From Ktedonobacter sp. SOSP1-85 (GTDB lineage: Bacteria > Chloroflexota > Ktedonobacteria > Ktedonobacterales > Ktedonobacteraceae): a stretch of DNA of 64,000 bases. The notes beneath the pieces are model-generated. The model did no database searches. It saw only the letters and a program-made list of their open reading frames with translations, and was not told the origin of the DNA. Where the stretch lies: positions 2,215,272 through 2,279,271 of the forward strand of contig NZ_BNJI01000002.1 of assembly GCF_016587415.1 (NCBI RefSeq), in the 5' to 3' direction. Position 1 is the stretch's first letter. Each line of letters starts with the position of its first letter. A program made the position numbers and the translations under genes. Of the stretch, positions 53,094 through 62,141 are shown piece by piece.

Positions 53094-53876
53094 ATGAATT
53101 ACCTTGATGTTTTCCTGGGGGCGCTACGCTATGAGTTTCGTATGCAGGCGCGTCGACCCGCCATCTGGATTACCTGCCTGGGGTTGGGATTGATTCTAAG
53201 CCAGTTTCACCAGCCGTGGGGGCGCCCAACCACATCCCCAATAGGAGAGGCAATTGTCTACTGGACGATGGAGATGCACTCCATTCTGGCTATTGCGGTC
53301 GGCATTTTGCTGGCGGACCGCCTCTCGCGTGACCAGCGCACACGCGTAGATGAACTGTTTACGACATATCGCTCTCCATCCTCTATGCGTTTGTTTGGCA
53401 AATATATGGGGAGTACCCTCGCAACGTTACTGCCTGTTATTATCATCTACAGTGTCGGTGTAGGCTACCTGCTGGCGCGTTGGCAGACACTGGCGGGTCT
53501 GCCCATAGCCCTGGCGGCCTTTGCCTGTATTGTCTTGCCAGGGATTTTCTTTATCGCCTCCTTCTCGCTGGCCTGTCCCGCGCTGATGTGGACGCCGCTC
53601 TACCAGTTTCTCTTTGTTGGATACTGGTTCTGGGGCAACCTGCTGCCTGGCTTTGGCATCCCATCGCTCAGTGAGACGCCGCTGACGCCAGTTGGAAGCT
53701 ACATGTGTACCGCTTTCTTTAATGCCGCGAAGCACGAGGGAGTCTGTAACCCCGGCATCGAGGGTGTTACGGCCTGGCAGGGCATCGAAAGCGTGCTGCT
53801 CTTGATCTGCGTTGCGTTCCTGGTTATGCTTATGTTACCGCTGTTATTGCGCTGGCAGCGGGGACGGAGATCATAG
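53094..53876 (+). CDS. ABC transporter permease
   Basis: 260 residues with six membrane helices. The segment DRLSRDQRTRVDELFTTYRS after the second helix is the same type of block as in the permease at 45129-46094. The ATG at 53094 has AGAGGA 9 nt upstream. The last helix ends in the basic tail RWQRGRRS. Confidence 0.85.
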   Translation: MNYLDVFLGALRYEFRMQARRPAIWITCLGLGLILSQFHQPWGRPTTSPIGEAIVYWTMEMHSILAIAVGILLADRLSRDQRTRVDELFTTYRSPSSMRLFGKYMGSTLATLLPVIIIYSVGVGYLLARWQTLAGLPIALAAFACIVLPGIFFIASFSLACPALMWTPLYQFLFVGYWFWGNLLPGFGIPSLSETPLTPVGSYMCTAFFNAAKHEGVCNPGIEGVTAWQGIESVLLLICVAFLVMLMLPLLLRWQRGRRS

Positions 53877-53890
53877 AGGAGTGTGGCACG

Positions 53891-53949
53891 ACGCTGCTGA
53901 AGCACGCTTTTATATCATGATATGGAAATGAGGCGTGCTTCAGCAGCGT
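53891..53949. terminator. Hairpin between ABC operon and two-component system
   Basis: Perfect 17-bp arms ACGCTGCTGAAGCACGC (53891-53907) and its complement (53933-53949); the loop contains the palindrome ATATCATGATAT. It separates the ABC operon from the response regulator gene. There is no T-run after the second arm. Confidence 0.65.
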
Positions 53950-53982
53950 TGGCTGGAGGCAAGAGCTGTAAGGATTGGGGCG

Positions 53983-54684
53983 ATGACGAGCATATTACTG
54001 GTAGAGGATGCGCCGGAATTGGCGCGGGCCATTAAACAGGAGCTGGAGGCACGGGATTACCGGGTCTGCCACGTTCCCGATGGGAAGAGTGCTCTGTCCA
54101 TACATGACAAAGAGCGACCAGACCTGGTTATCCTGGATTGGATGCTCCCAGAATTAGATGGCCTGGAGGTCTTGCGGCGCATGCGGCAGGTTGCGTCAAC
54201 GCCAGTCTTAATGCTGACCGCACGCAGTGAGGAGATTGACCGGGTGGTCGGGCTGGAAGTTGGCGCAGACGACTATTTGACCAAGCCTTTTAGTATGCGC
54301 GAGTTGCTTGCACGCGTACGAGCTATGTTGCGGCGTATCGAGCTGTTAGAGCAAACGCTGCGAGCTGATCGTGCTTTAGCAGCGGATCAGGTCCTGGTGT
54401 ATGAAGAGCTGACCCTGAACCTGAAAATGCATCAGGCTGTGTTAGAAGGAGAGGTACTTGATCTCAGTCCGAATGAGTTTGCGCTCCTGCAACTATTATT
54501 GCGCAATCCAGGGCGCGCATTTCACCGCCCATACTTACTGGATCTTATCTGGCGGAGCGAGGCTAATGTGACTGAGCGCGCAGTTGATACGACGATCAAA
54601 CGTCTGCGGCAAAAGTTGGGTTCGCTGGGGGACTGCATTGCGACCGTGTGGGGCATTGGCTATCGGTGGCGTGCTAGAAAGTAG
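53983..54684 (+). CDS. OmpR-family response regulator
   Basis: 233 residues. Receiver: acidic residues in LLVEDAPE, phospho-acceptor D52 in ILDWMLPELDG, T in LTARS, and K in LTKPF. C-terminal winged helix: LDLSPNEFALLQLLLRNPGR, then VDTTIKRLRQKLGS and GIGYRW. The ATG at 53983 has AAGGA upstream. The histidine kinase follows within 15 bp. The ABC system just upstream is the likely target. Confidence 0.94.
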   Translation: MTSILLVEDAPELARAIKQELEARDYRVCHVPDGKSALSIHDKERPDLVILDWMLPELDGLEVLRRMRQVASTPVLMLTARSEEIDRVVGLEVGADDYLTKPFSMRELLARVRAMLRRIELLEQTLRADRALAADQVLVYEELTLNLKMHQAVLEGEVLDLSPNEFALLQLLLRNPGRAFHRPYLLDLIWRSEANVTERAVDTTIKRLRQKLGSLGDCIATVWGIGYRWRARK

Positions 54685-54698
54685 GGAGCATGAAGTTG

Positions 54699-56279
54699 AT
54701 GATATCTCTACGGCGTTCGCAACATGAAGCTTCTTGGGCAGAGCTGTGCTGGCGGGCTACGCTGAAGGTGTTACTTCTGGCGGGGTGTGTCTGGGTGGGA
54801 CTGGTGGTGTTGACCTCCCTGATCGCCCCTTCCGTACCACGCTCGCTCTTCCTATTTATAGCGGGCCCATTATGCTTAATCTTCTATGGCCTGTGCTTCC
54901 CATTGCTCAAACAAGGACGTATGGAGTGGATACTGATTGAAGTGGGGTCAGGAATATTATGGAGTCTTGTCTTGGGCGGGATTGCGTGGTCGTTAAGTCT
55001 GTTGCCGGGCAGTGGATTGGCTCCTGCCGCGCATTGGAAGTTCACCTCGGAACAGGCGGCAGGCATCGCGAGCATTTGTAATCTGTGCGCCTTTGTGGTT
55101 ACGCGGGGAGGAATGAGGCTCTGGCTGTACTGGAATCAATTGCGGCGGCGCAGACTACTCTGGGCATTTACGCACGCACATCTTGCCGGTATGGTATTTC
55201 TCATAATCACATTTGTAATTGCGGCTATATTGTGGACCTCTATCGCCACGGCTGACTTATCATTGGTGATCCTGATAATGTTAGGTTTGGCCCTGTTCGG
55301 TGGTTGTGTTTTACTCCTGATGCTGCCACTTTCAATTATCATTGCCTACGTCATTGTGCGGCGCACCAAACCCCGTCTTAAAACCCTGGCTGCTGCTACA
55401 GGGGCGTTTCGCCAAGGCAACTATGCTATGCGCATCCAGGTGGAGGGGGAAGATGAGGTTGCTCAACTGCAAAGTGACTTCAACGCCATGGCTGAGACGT
55501 TGGAGACGACGGTGCATGATTTGCGGAGAGTCGTAGAAGAGCTACAACAGGAACGTGATACCGTCACAAAGCTGCTACAAGAGCGGCGTCAGCTCATGGC
55601 AAACGTCTCGCATGAGTTGCGTACGCCAATAGCAACGTTGCGTAGCTATCTTGAAATCACACTCGGACATTGGCGTGAACAACCCATGTCTGCTTTACAG
55701 CGCAATCTCCAGGTCATGGAGGAAGAGATATTGCACCTGCAAACTCAGGTGGATAACCTGTTTGCTCTCTCTCGTGAAGAGGTCGGGCGGCTCACTTTGC
55801 GTCAGGAGGCTGTAGACATTCTCTCCCTGGCGTTGCGTATTGTTGAAGCACGGGCGCCCCTGGCGAGGCAGATAAATCATATTGAGATGGTCTCGGAACT
55901 CGCTCCCGAATTGCCGCCAGTCATGGGTGACGCCATGCGCTTGGAACAGGCACTCCACAATCTTATCCACAACGCGCTACGGCACACGCCTCCAGGTGGG
56001 ATGATCGCGGTTGCAGCTTATAAAGAAGAGGAATGGGTCGTGCTACAGGTAAAAGATACAGGCGAAGGGATTGCCTCTGAAGATATCCCTCATGTCTGGG
56101 AGCGCTTCTACCAGGCAACCCATGCCAGAAATTATGCACGTGGAGGCGCGGGCCTGGGCCTTGCACTCTGCAAAGAATGGATTGAGGCGATGGGAGGAGA
56201 GATTAACGCCGAGAGTAGCCCGGATGAAGGTAGTTGCTTTAGCATATGCCTGCGCATCGCCACCACTGCCATAGACTAA
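54699..56279 (+). CDS. Sensor histidine kinase with HAMP
   Basis: 526 residues. Several membrane helices occupy the first 220 residues. HAMP is around 225-275 (KTLAAATGAFRQGNYAMRIQ), then a coiled coil. HisKA: H305 in VSHELRTPIATL. HATPase: N in NLIHNALRHTP, then VKDTGEGI and GGAGLGLALCKEW. Start ambiguous between ATG 54690 and 54699; the second fits GGGAG spacing better. It pairs with the response regulator just upstream. Confidence 0.94.
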   Translation: MISLRRSQHEASWAELCWRATLKVLLLAGCVWVGLVVLTSLIAPSVPRSLFLFIAGPLCLIFYGLCFPLLKQGRMEWILIEVGSGILWSLVLGGIAWSLSLLPGSGLAPAAHWKFTSEQAAGIASICNLCAFVVTRGGMRLWLYWNQLRRRRLLWAFTHAHLAGMVFLIITFVIAAILWTSIATADLSLVILIMLGLALFGGCVLLLMLPLSIIIAYVIVRRTKPRLKTLAAATGAFRQGNYAMRIQVEGEDEVAQLQSDFNAMAETLETTVHDLRRVVEELQQERDTVTKLLQERRQLMANVSHELRTPIATLRSYLEITLGHWREQPMSALQRNLQVMEEEILHLQTQVDNLFALSREEVGRLTLRQEAVDILSLALRIVEARAPLARQINHIEMVSELAPELPPVMGDAMRLEQALHNLIHNALRHTPPGGMIAVAAYKEEEWVVLQVKDTGEGIASEDIPHVWERFYQATHARNYARGGAGLGLALCKEWIEAMGGEINAESSPDEGSCFSICLRIATTAID

Positions 56280-56423
56280 AACGTGCTACATTAGCCCTTT
56301 TGGACAGTTGTTTCCTTCCCCTCCGTACAGTGTGGGGCGCTTGTGCTTCTGGTATGCTATATGCACCGCGAGTGGTTATCATCTAACACTCACTTCTCAC
56401 ATTGTATTGGAGGGCTGGTCAGT

Positions 56424-57104
56424 ATGCAGTTTACACATTTGGTACTTGCAACACATAAGCTCAGGGAATTGCGTTCCTTTTATATAGATACCTTTCGTCT
56501 ACCCCTGGTAGAGGAGGGTGAGGAGAGTTTTACCTTTGACGCGGGGGCGACACGTGTGACGTTTCGCGCAGCGGAGCAGGTGGATAGCGTTTATCATTTC
56601 GCCTTTACCATTCCGCGCAATAAGTTTGAGGCTGCGTATGCCTGGATCAGTGCCTTGACAGAGCCACTAATGCAGAATGGTCAGGATCGCTTTCTCTTTG
56701 GGTCCTGGAATAACTCTTCGGTCTACTTTTATGATCCTGCTGGCAATAACGTCGAGTTTATTGCGTTACATGATCTGGAGAATGATGCGCCGGGGGCGTT
56801 TGAGCCGGCGCAGGACCTGCTATGTGTCAGCGAAATTGGCCTGCCGGTTCATTCTGTGCCAGCCGAGGTTGAGGTGTTGAAGCGTGACTTTGCGCAATCG
56901 GATTTTCGTGAGAGCGAGGGTCCACAATTTGCCGCCATAGGCGACCTGGATGGACGTTTGATCGTGGTGGAGATTGGCCGATCCTGGTATCCAACGGAGG
57001 TGGGAGCGGTCGTAGCGCCAGTCACGGTGCGGATGCGTGGGCCACGCCAGGCTCAGCAGCAGATAGAGGGCCTGCCCTACACGCTGGAGCAGGTCTCAGA
57101 GTAA
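56424..57104 (+). CDS. VOC-family (glyoxalase-like) protein
   Basis: 226 residues. The N-terminal half has the VOC pattern: FTHLVLATHKLRELRSFYID, VYHFAFTIP and VYFYDPAGNNVEFI (metal-ligand Glu). The second half is a second, weaker VOC repeat. Function unknown. The ATG at 56424 has GGAGGG 9 nt upstream; the frame is open 27 codons more. Confidence 0.85.
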   Translation: MQFTHLVLATHKLRELRSFYIDTFRLPLVEEGEESFTFDAGATRVTFRAAEQVDSVYHFAFTIPRNKFEAAYAWISALTEPLMQNGQDRFLFGSWNNSSVYFYDPAGNNVEFIALHDLENDAPGAFEPAQDLLCVSEIGLPVHSVPAEVEVLKRDFAQSDFRESEGPQFAAIGDLDGRLIVVEIGRSWYPTEVGAVVAPVTVRMRGPRQAQQQIEGLPYTLEQVSE

Positions 57105-57136
57105 GCGTGCTGCATTGGGACGAAAGGATTGCCGGG

Positions 57137-57496
57137 ATGCAAGAAGTGTTACAGACGTATGTAAGCGAGAATTTTTGTTATCTCACGACAACGGGGCGTA
57201 AGAGCGGCAAGGCGCATACCATCGAGATCTGGTTTGCATTGGAGGGTTCAACACTCTACATGCTCTCTGGAGGTCGCGACAAGGCAGACTGGGTCAAGAA
57301 CATTCAGCGCCAGCCCGAGGTGGAGATACGCATCAAGGCCACACGTATGCAGGGGCGAGGGCGGATAGTAGTCGAGGGCAGTGAGGAGGATGCACGAGCG
57401 CGCCAGCTTGTCTTCTCCAAGTACGCTCCCCGCTCCAACGAGGACCTGCGCGACTGGTCACGCCGCTCCCTGACCGTGGCAGTGGATATAGGGTAA
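57137..57496 (+). CDS. Deazaflavin/FMN-type nitroreductase-family protein (Ddn-like)
   Basis: 119 residues (129 if GTG 57107 is used). Split beta-barrel pattern: YLTTTGRKSGKAHTIEIWFA, YMLSGGRDKADWVKNIQRQP and YAPRSNEDLRDWSRRSL. The GRKSGK phosphate-binding turn is typical of F420- or FMN-dependent proteins. AAAGGA lies 9 nt before ATG 57137. It is followed by a convergent polymerase gene. Confidence 0.8.
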   Translation: MQEVLQTYVSENFCYLTTTGRKSGKAHTIEIWFALEGSTLYMLSGGRDKADWVKNIQRQPEVEIRIKATRMQGRGRIVVEGSEEDARARQLVFSKYAPRSNEDLRDWSRRSLTVAVDIG

Positions 57497-57530
57497 AGGG
57501 AACAACTTCTCTCCACCACATACCCTTACC

Positions 57531-58619
57531 CTATGCGAGGTCCCAGAGAGTAGGGGTGTGGTGGGTTGGGGTGCCGCGCTTTTCGAGTTGGGAGACGGTG
57601 ACGCCGAGGAGGCGTACGTGGCCCTGGGGACCAACTTGATCAAGGAGGTCTTGAATATGGTGGAGCATGACCTCTTTCGCTTGAAAGGCTTGAGGAAGCG
57701 TGGCACGGCGCGTCATGAGCTGGAAGTCGCTCCAGCGGAGTTTGAGGACCACGGTTCTGGCCTGGAGATCGAGCTCGACCAGGCGGCGCTCGACCTTCTC
57801 GGCGAGGTCTGTGAGGATGCGAATGACTTCTGCATGTTCTGACAGGGCGAGATCCTCCGCCAGGGTAGTTTCTTTTCCGACCGATTTGCGCACGCGGATG
57901 GGTTCGACCGAGCGCTCGTCCTCTCCACGCACATAGCGGTAGAACATGCTGCCTCGTTCCTGGAAGAGCTCGCGCAGGCGCTCCTCACTCAAGCTCTTGA
58001 GGTCGGCCCCGGTATGGATGCCATGCTCCTGGAAGCGCGAGGCGGTGACGCGTCCTACACCGAAGAATTTCTGGATGGGCAGGCTTTCAAGGAAGCGTGA
58101 GGCCTGCTGAGGCGTTATGACCGTCAGTCCATCGGGCTTCTTATAGTCTGAAGCTAATTTGGCGATAAACTTGTTATAGGAGACGCCGGCAGAGGCCGTG
58201 AGCTGGGTGCGCTCGTAGATGCGCTGCTTGATCTCGCGTGCGACATGGGTGGCGGAGGGGATGTCGAATTTGTTGTGAGTCACGTCTAGGAAGGCTTCGT
58301 CGAGCGAGAGAGGCTCGACCAGTTCGGTGTAGTCGTGGAAGATCTGCATGATTTGTGTGGAGACGGCACGGTAGACCTCGAAGCGTGGCGGGACAAAGAT
58401 GGCGTGTGGGCAGCGCTTAAAGGCCGTACGCGAGGGCATAGCGGAGTGAATGCCAAAGCGGCGCGCCTCGTATGAGCAGGTCGCGACCACGCCACGGCGA
58501 TTGGGGTCACCGCCGACGATGACCGGTTTACCGCGTAGTTCCGGGCGGTCGCGCTGCTCAATGGAGGCGTAAAAGGCGTCCATGTCGATATGAATGATCT
58601 TACGGCCTGGGTGTGGCAT
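57531..58619 (-). CDS. dinB: DNA polymerase IV (Y family)
   Basis: 362 residues. The active site carboxylates are in IIHIDMDAFYASIEQ (D12, D14 region) and PLSLDEAFLDV. YEARRFGIHSAMP, TASAGVSYNKFIAKLASDYKKP, and KFFGVGRVTA (HhH) are typical; the little-finger domain ends with QLEKRG. The usual C-terminal beta-clamp peptide is not obvious. It performs error-prone lesion bypass. The ATG at 58619 touches the end of the M20 gene, so the two are translationally linked. Confidence 0.95.
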   Translation of the reverse strand: MPHPGRKIIHIDMDAFYASIEQRDRPELRGKPVIVGGDPNRRGVVATCSYEARRFGIHSAMPSRTAFKRCPHAIFVPPRFEVYRAVSTQIMQIFHDYTELVEPLSLDEAFLDVTHNKFDIPSATHVAREIKQRIYERTQLTASAGVSYNKFIAKLASDYKKPDGLTVITPQQASRFLESLPIQKFFGVGRVTASRFQEHGIHTGADLKSLSEERLRELFQERGSMFYRYVRGEDERSVEPIRVRKSVGKETTLAEDLALSEHAEVIRILTDLAEKVERRLVELDLQARTVVLKLRWSDFQLMTRRATLPQAFQAKEVMLHHIQDLLDQVGPQGHVRLLGVTVSQLEKRGTPTHHTPTLWDLA

Positions 58620-58620
58620 A

Positions 58621-59820
58621 TTATGATTGCATGCACCAGGCCTGGATAAGGCGTTCAAGGCGCTCCTGGCCTGAGTGGAAGTGCTCAACTGGCAGGCTCT
58701 CGTTGGGCTGGTGGGCCTGCTCGATCAGGCCGGGGCCACAGATGTAAGAATTGATGCCGATGGCCTGGAAGGGACCACCATCGGTGGCGTAGGGTGCGCC
58801 CTGCTCGCTGCGTCGTCCCATCACGCGAGCCAGGACCTCGATAAAGGGATCATTAACGGGCGAGTTCAGTGGAGGAGTCGAGATGGCATCGCTGACAGAG
58901 ACGCCACACTCGGGCGCGGCCTTGCGCATCTCCTGTGAGATCTCACGCTCGATACGCTCGCGCAGAGTCGTGATGATCTGCTCGACGTTATCGCCGGGCG
59001 CAACACGCATGCTGGTCGTCAACTCGCAGGTCTCGGCGATCATATTCGCGGCGAGGCCACCCTGGATAACGCCGTTATTGAAGGCCGTCGAGGGATTCTC
59101 GGGGAAGAGGCGCTGGTTTTTGGATGTGACCTGTTGCTTTAGCTCAAGCCCGGTCTCCTTGATGATCTGAATAACATCGCTCATGCGGTTAATGGCGTTC
59201 AGGCCACGGTCGGCGGCACTGCTGTGGCCTCCCTGGCCGCGCACGGAGATCTTGAAGGTCGCGTAACCCTTGTGGGCGGGGAAGATCTCAAAGTTCGTCG
59301 GCTCGCCGATGAGGGCGGTCCTGGGTAGGGGAAAGCCCTGGAGTATGTCCGGTAGCTGCTTGACGAGGCGCTGCGAGCCCTGGCCCGCGACCTCCTCATC
59401 ATAGGTCAGGATAAACATCAGGGGACGGCGCAGCTTGCTGAGGTCCTGTTGCTTCGCGGCCAGGATGGCCTGGGCCAGAAAGACCTTCATGTCTGTAACG
59501 CCACGGCCATACAGTTGCTCGCCATCCGTAATCAGCTCCAGCGGGTCCGACTTCCAGCCGGGCTGGCCCTCGAAGGGAACGACATCGATATGGCCCGAGA
59601 TAATCAGGCCACCCTCGACCGCGGGACCAGCCCAGGCGATCACCGAGGCCTTGGTGACGTCCTCAATTTCGTCGCGAGCCACCTTCACCGTCAGGCCGCT
59701 CTCCTCAAGATAGCTGGCAAGATACTCGGCGGCCTCTAGATTGCTGAGCGCGCTAACGGTATTAAAGCCGATCAGGCGGCGCGAAAGCTCCCATAGCTCT
59801 CCCTGTTGCAGCGATGTCAT
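58621..59820 (-). CDS. argE: M20 peptidase, acetylornithine deacetylase-like
   Basis: 399 residues. Metal ligands: H in ISGHIDVVP, D in GRGVTDMK, E-E in TYDEEVAGQG, E in IGEPTNFE, and H near the end (EHFHSG). The dimerisation domain includes GQGGHSSAADRGLNAI. The length and order match acetylornithine deacetylase. The gene symbol is the nearest type; the substrate is not proven. GGAG lies 13 nt before ATG 59820. The polymerase gene follows without a gap. Confidence 0.85.
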   Translation of the reverse strand: MTSLQQGELWELSRRLIGFNTVSALSNLEAAEYLASYLEESGLTVKVARDEIEDVTKASVIAWAGPAVEGGLIISGHIDVVPFEGQPGWKSDPLELITDGEQLYGRGVTDMKVFLAQAILAAKQQDLSKLRRPLMFILTYDEEVAGQGSQRLVKQLPDILQGFPLPRTALIGEPTNFEIFPAHKGYATFKISVRGQGGHSSAADRGLNAINRMSDVIQIIKETGLELKQQVTSKNQRLFPENPSTAFNNGVIQGGLAANMIAETCELTTSMRVAPGDNVEQIITTLRERIEREISQEMRKAAPECGVSVSDAISTPPLNSPVNDPFIEVLARVMGRRSEQGAPYATDGGPFQAIGINSYICGPGLIEQAHQPNESLPVEHFHSGQERLERLIQAWCMQS

Positions 59821-60246
59821 ATTAGTATCGTCTCTCCTCTGCATATTTATCGCGTAATGCTACTTTATCATAGCACGTAAGGGATGGGATAGCGGCTTTA
59901 TTTATAGTGCGATAAATACAATTTACTTGACGTGTCGTGAATAAGTTTCTATCAAAATGCTCTCTTTCACGCTACTTTTTAAACTCTTGCATTAGTGCAT
60001 GTATGTCGCTAAAAAGTGGTACCATCAGGCTACATTCTAAGCGGCCGGGCCAGAAACTATTTTGAGATAGGTATAATAGCCTTAAGTTTAAGAATGCCTA
60101 TATTCTGGGGCGCTCTCGTGCACTCCAATCCTTAAAGAATGAAAAGCTTGCCATTCATTCTTTAAAGATTGGAGTGCACGAGGAATTATAGCTGATCGCC
60201 AGGGGAAAGGCATTCGCTCGAAGCATTGTATGATGAGGGTTTACAG
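59821..60246. other. Gap holding a 28-bp hairpin, upstream of the kinase gene
   Basis: About 425 bp between divergent genes. A TATAAT lies at 60072-60077 (no good -35). A hairpin has 28-bp arms (60115-60142 and 60155-60182, one mismatch, 12-nt loop) beginning CTCGTGCACTCCAATC. It ends 65 bp before the kinase start and would be in its leader. No gene supported. Confidence 0.65.
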
Positions 60247-61716
60247 ATGAACGAACAATTTCGTGGATATCGACTCGTCACCCAACTCGCGAAGAAAACG
60301 AAGAGTAGTCTCTATCTAGCCCGACCGATAACGGCACCTACAGAGAAAGTGACCATTAAGATCTTCGATTCTCTGGATTCAGGGATAGATCAAGAGTTTT
60401 TCTATAACGAAGTAGATCAATTGACACAGCTGCGCCATCCCTTTCTTAATTCTCTTCTCGATGGAGGTATTGAGCAAGGCCGCCCGTATCTCATCAGTCG
60501 TTATGCGCCTAATGGCTCGTTACGTCAGCGCCTCAAGAGTGTCAGACCTCTCACATTGGAGAACTCTTTCCTGATCCTCATGCAGGTAGGACAGGCGCTT
60601 GCGCATACACATGGGTGGAACGTGGTACACGCACACCTCAAACCAGAAAATGTGCTTTTTAATGCCCAGGATGAGGCCATGCTAGCGGACTTTATCCCGC
60701 CAGGCCTGTTTAAAAGTTATTTTTCCCACTCCCACCTTGAGCAAGAGGATAGCCAGTATCAGGCGCCTGAGCAAAAAAAAGGCACCTTTTGTAGAGAGAG
60801 CGATCAATATGCCCTGGGATTTATGGCGTATGAACTGCTGACTGGTGAGCCTCCGCATGCGGCAACCACCTTCACCGAAGGCCAGTTTACCCAGATTTAT
60901 CCTGTCCCACCGTCGCACATTGTTCCTGCATTGCCCCATTATTTCGATGATGCATTACCTAAAGCCCTGGCAAATGATCCTTTGGAGCGCCACGAGAACG
61001 TTGCCGCCTTTATCGAGGCTCTTACTGCAGGTCATGTGAATGTAACAATGAACCCATCTCTAGAGATGCTCCTACCACTTTTAACTGGAGAAAAGGGGGC
61101 ATCCCCACCCGCTTCCCCGCTGACAAGCAAGAACAAGAAGAGCAGCCCTCTTTTACCCAGAGAGGGTATCGCTGTCGCTACACCGCCCAGGCCGAAGGGC
61201 GGCGATGTTCGGCCGGAGGCTCAGGAGCGTGGGACAGACAAACCAGCGCCCCTTATACTCTCTCAGACAAGCAACGCGCCCATAATAGGAGCTCCAGAGA
61301 GCGCCTTCCAGATTACCCAGAAAGAGCCTTCCCAGGTTCAGACAAAAATGCCGACTCAGCGTAGCAGGAAGGCTGTTCTCATAGGGAGCTTTCTGGCTCT
61401 CGCCTGCGTGCTGCTTCTTAGCATCGGCCTACTGCCTCAATTCTTGTCATTAGGCAAACAGGAACAGAGGCCTACTTTCAACGCGACCGCGCCGTCGATG
61501 AATGCGACAAAGACACAAACGCAAGTACCGGTGGCGCAATCAACGATTACACCCTTGCCAACCGCCACGCAGAAAGCGCGAGTGACTCCATCCCCAACGG
61601 CCAACGCATTGCCTACGGCAAAGGCGACTTCGCCAGGTCCCAGACCAACCCCCACCTCAGGTCCCAGACCAACTCCCACTCCTATATGTCGATGCCTGCT
61701 CCTATGTAAGTGCTAA
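60247..61716 (+). CDS. Membrane protein kinase-like protein, predicted pseudokinase
   Basis: 489 residues. Residues 1-265 have the bacterial Ser/Thr kinase (STKc) fold with K38 in the VAIK-like TIKIF. The glycine loop is lost (LAKKTKSS), the HRD is H128-A-H130, and the DFG is D148-F-I150. The catalytic aspartate is therefore His. A linker, one membrane helix (VLIGSFLALACVLLLSIGLL) and a Pro/Thr-rich outer tail follow. The last residues (ICRCLLLCKC) have four cysteines. It may be a binding protein rather than an enzyme. ATG 60247 has GAGGG upstream. Confidence 0.85.
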   Translation: MNEQFRGYRLVTQLAKKTKSSLYLARPITAPTEKVTIKIFDSLDSGIDQEFFYNEVDQLTQLRHPFLNSLLDGGIEQGRPYLISRYAPNGSLRQRLKSVRPLTLENSFLILMQVGQALAHTHGWNVVHAHLKPENVLFNAQDEAMLADFIPPGLFKSYFSHSHLEQEDSQYQAPEQKKGTFCRESDQYALGFMAYELLTGEPPHAATTFTEGQFTQIYPVPPSHIVPALPHYFDDALPKALANDPLERHENVAAFIEALTAGHVNVTMNPSLEMLLPLLTGEKGASPPASPLTSKNKKSSPLLPREGIAVATPPRPKGGDVRPEAQERGTDKPAPLILSQTSNAPIIGAPESAFQITQKEPSQVQTKMPTQRSRKAVLIGSFLALACVLLLSIGLLPQFLSLGKQEQRPTFNATAPSMNATKTQTQVPVAQSTITPLPTATQKARVTPSPTANALPTAKATSPGPRPTPTSGPRPTPTPICRCLLLCKC

Positions 61717-61739
61717 AGAGATGAAGAAATTTAAAGATT

Positions 61740-62042
61740 ATGATGAATCCTAAAGCAGAGTACGTTATCCGCTTCTTTTTTGAATGGACAGGGACATGCT
61801 TTTGGTGTGGTAATGATGCCGCACGAGAGCGCTTTGACTATTATATTGAGCCGGAGGATTTACCGCTGTCGGAAAGTACAGTCAAGCGAGCCAAAGAATT
61901 GATGGAGTGGCATGACAAGGCGTTGAACTGGGAGTATCCTCCTGATCCTGGTCCCTGGCGCCAGGAAGAGTGTGATCGGTTTAATCAAGCGGCAAAAGAG
62001 CTTCTCAGCACCGTGCGGCAGGAGTTGGGAGAGCGTTTTGAA
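61740..62042 (+). pseudogene. Small gene split by an IS200/IS605 element, 5' part
   Basis: 101 codons up to ...QELGERFE (62040-62042), then the element. The 3' part continues in the right frame at 63791-63877 (VVDESWEEQEDPDLDAYLRD, then PKGFKRKA and stop). Joined, the protein has 129 residues. In the interrupted state the frame continues 13 codons into the element. Function unknown; there is a W-x-G-x-C-F-W-C pair near the start. Confidence 0.8.
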
Positions 62043-62095
62043 GGCCGGGCCGCCGCATTCCCCTCGCCTTCAGGCAGGGGTTAGGCGGCCCCTCT

Positions 62096-62140
62096 CGCTC
62101 TATTCTAGCATGGTATGGCATACCATGCTAGAATAGAGCG
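62096..62140. repeat. 45-bp perfect palindrome upstream of tnpA
   Basis: Perfect 22-bp arms (62096-62117 and 62119-62140) with a single central base; core CATGGTATG-G-CATACCATG. It ends one base before the tnpA ATG, so it can fold in the mRNA leader or act as the subterminal hairpin that the transposase recognises. Confidence 0.8.
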
Positions 62141-62141
62141 T

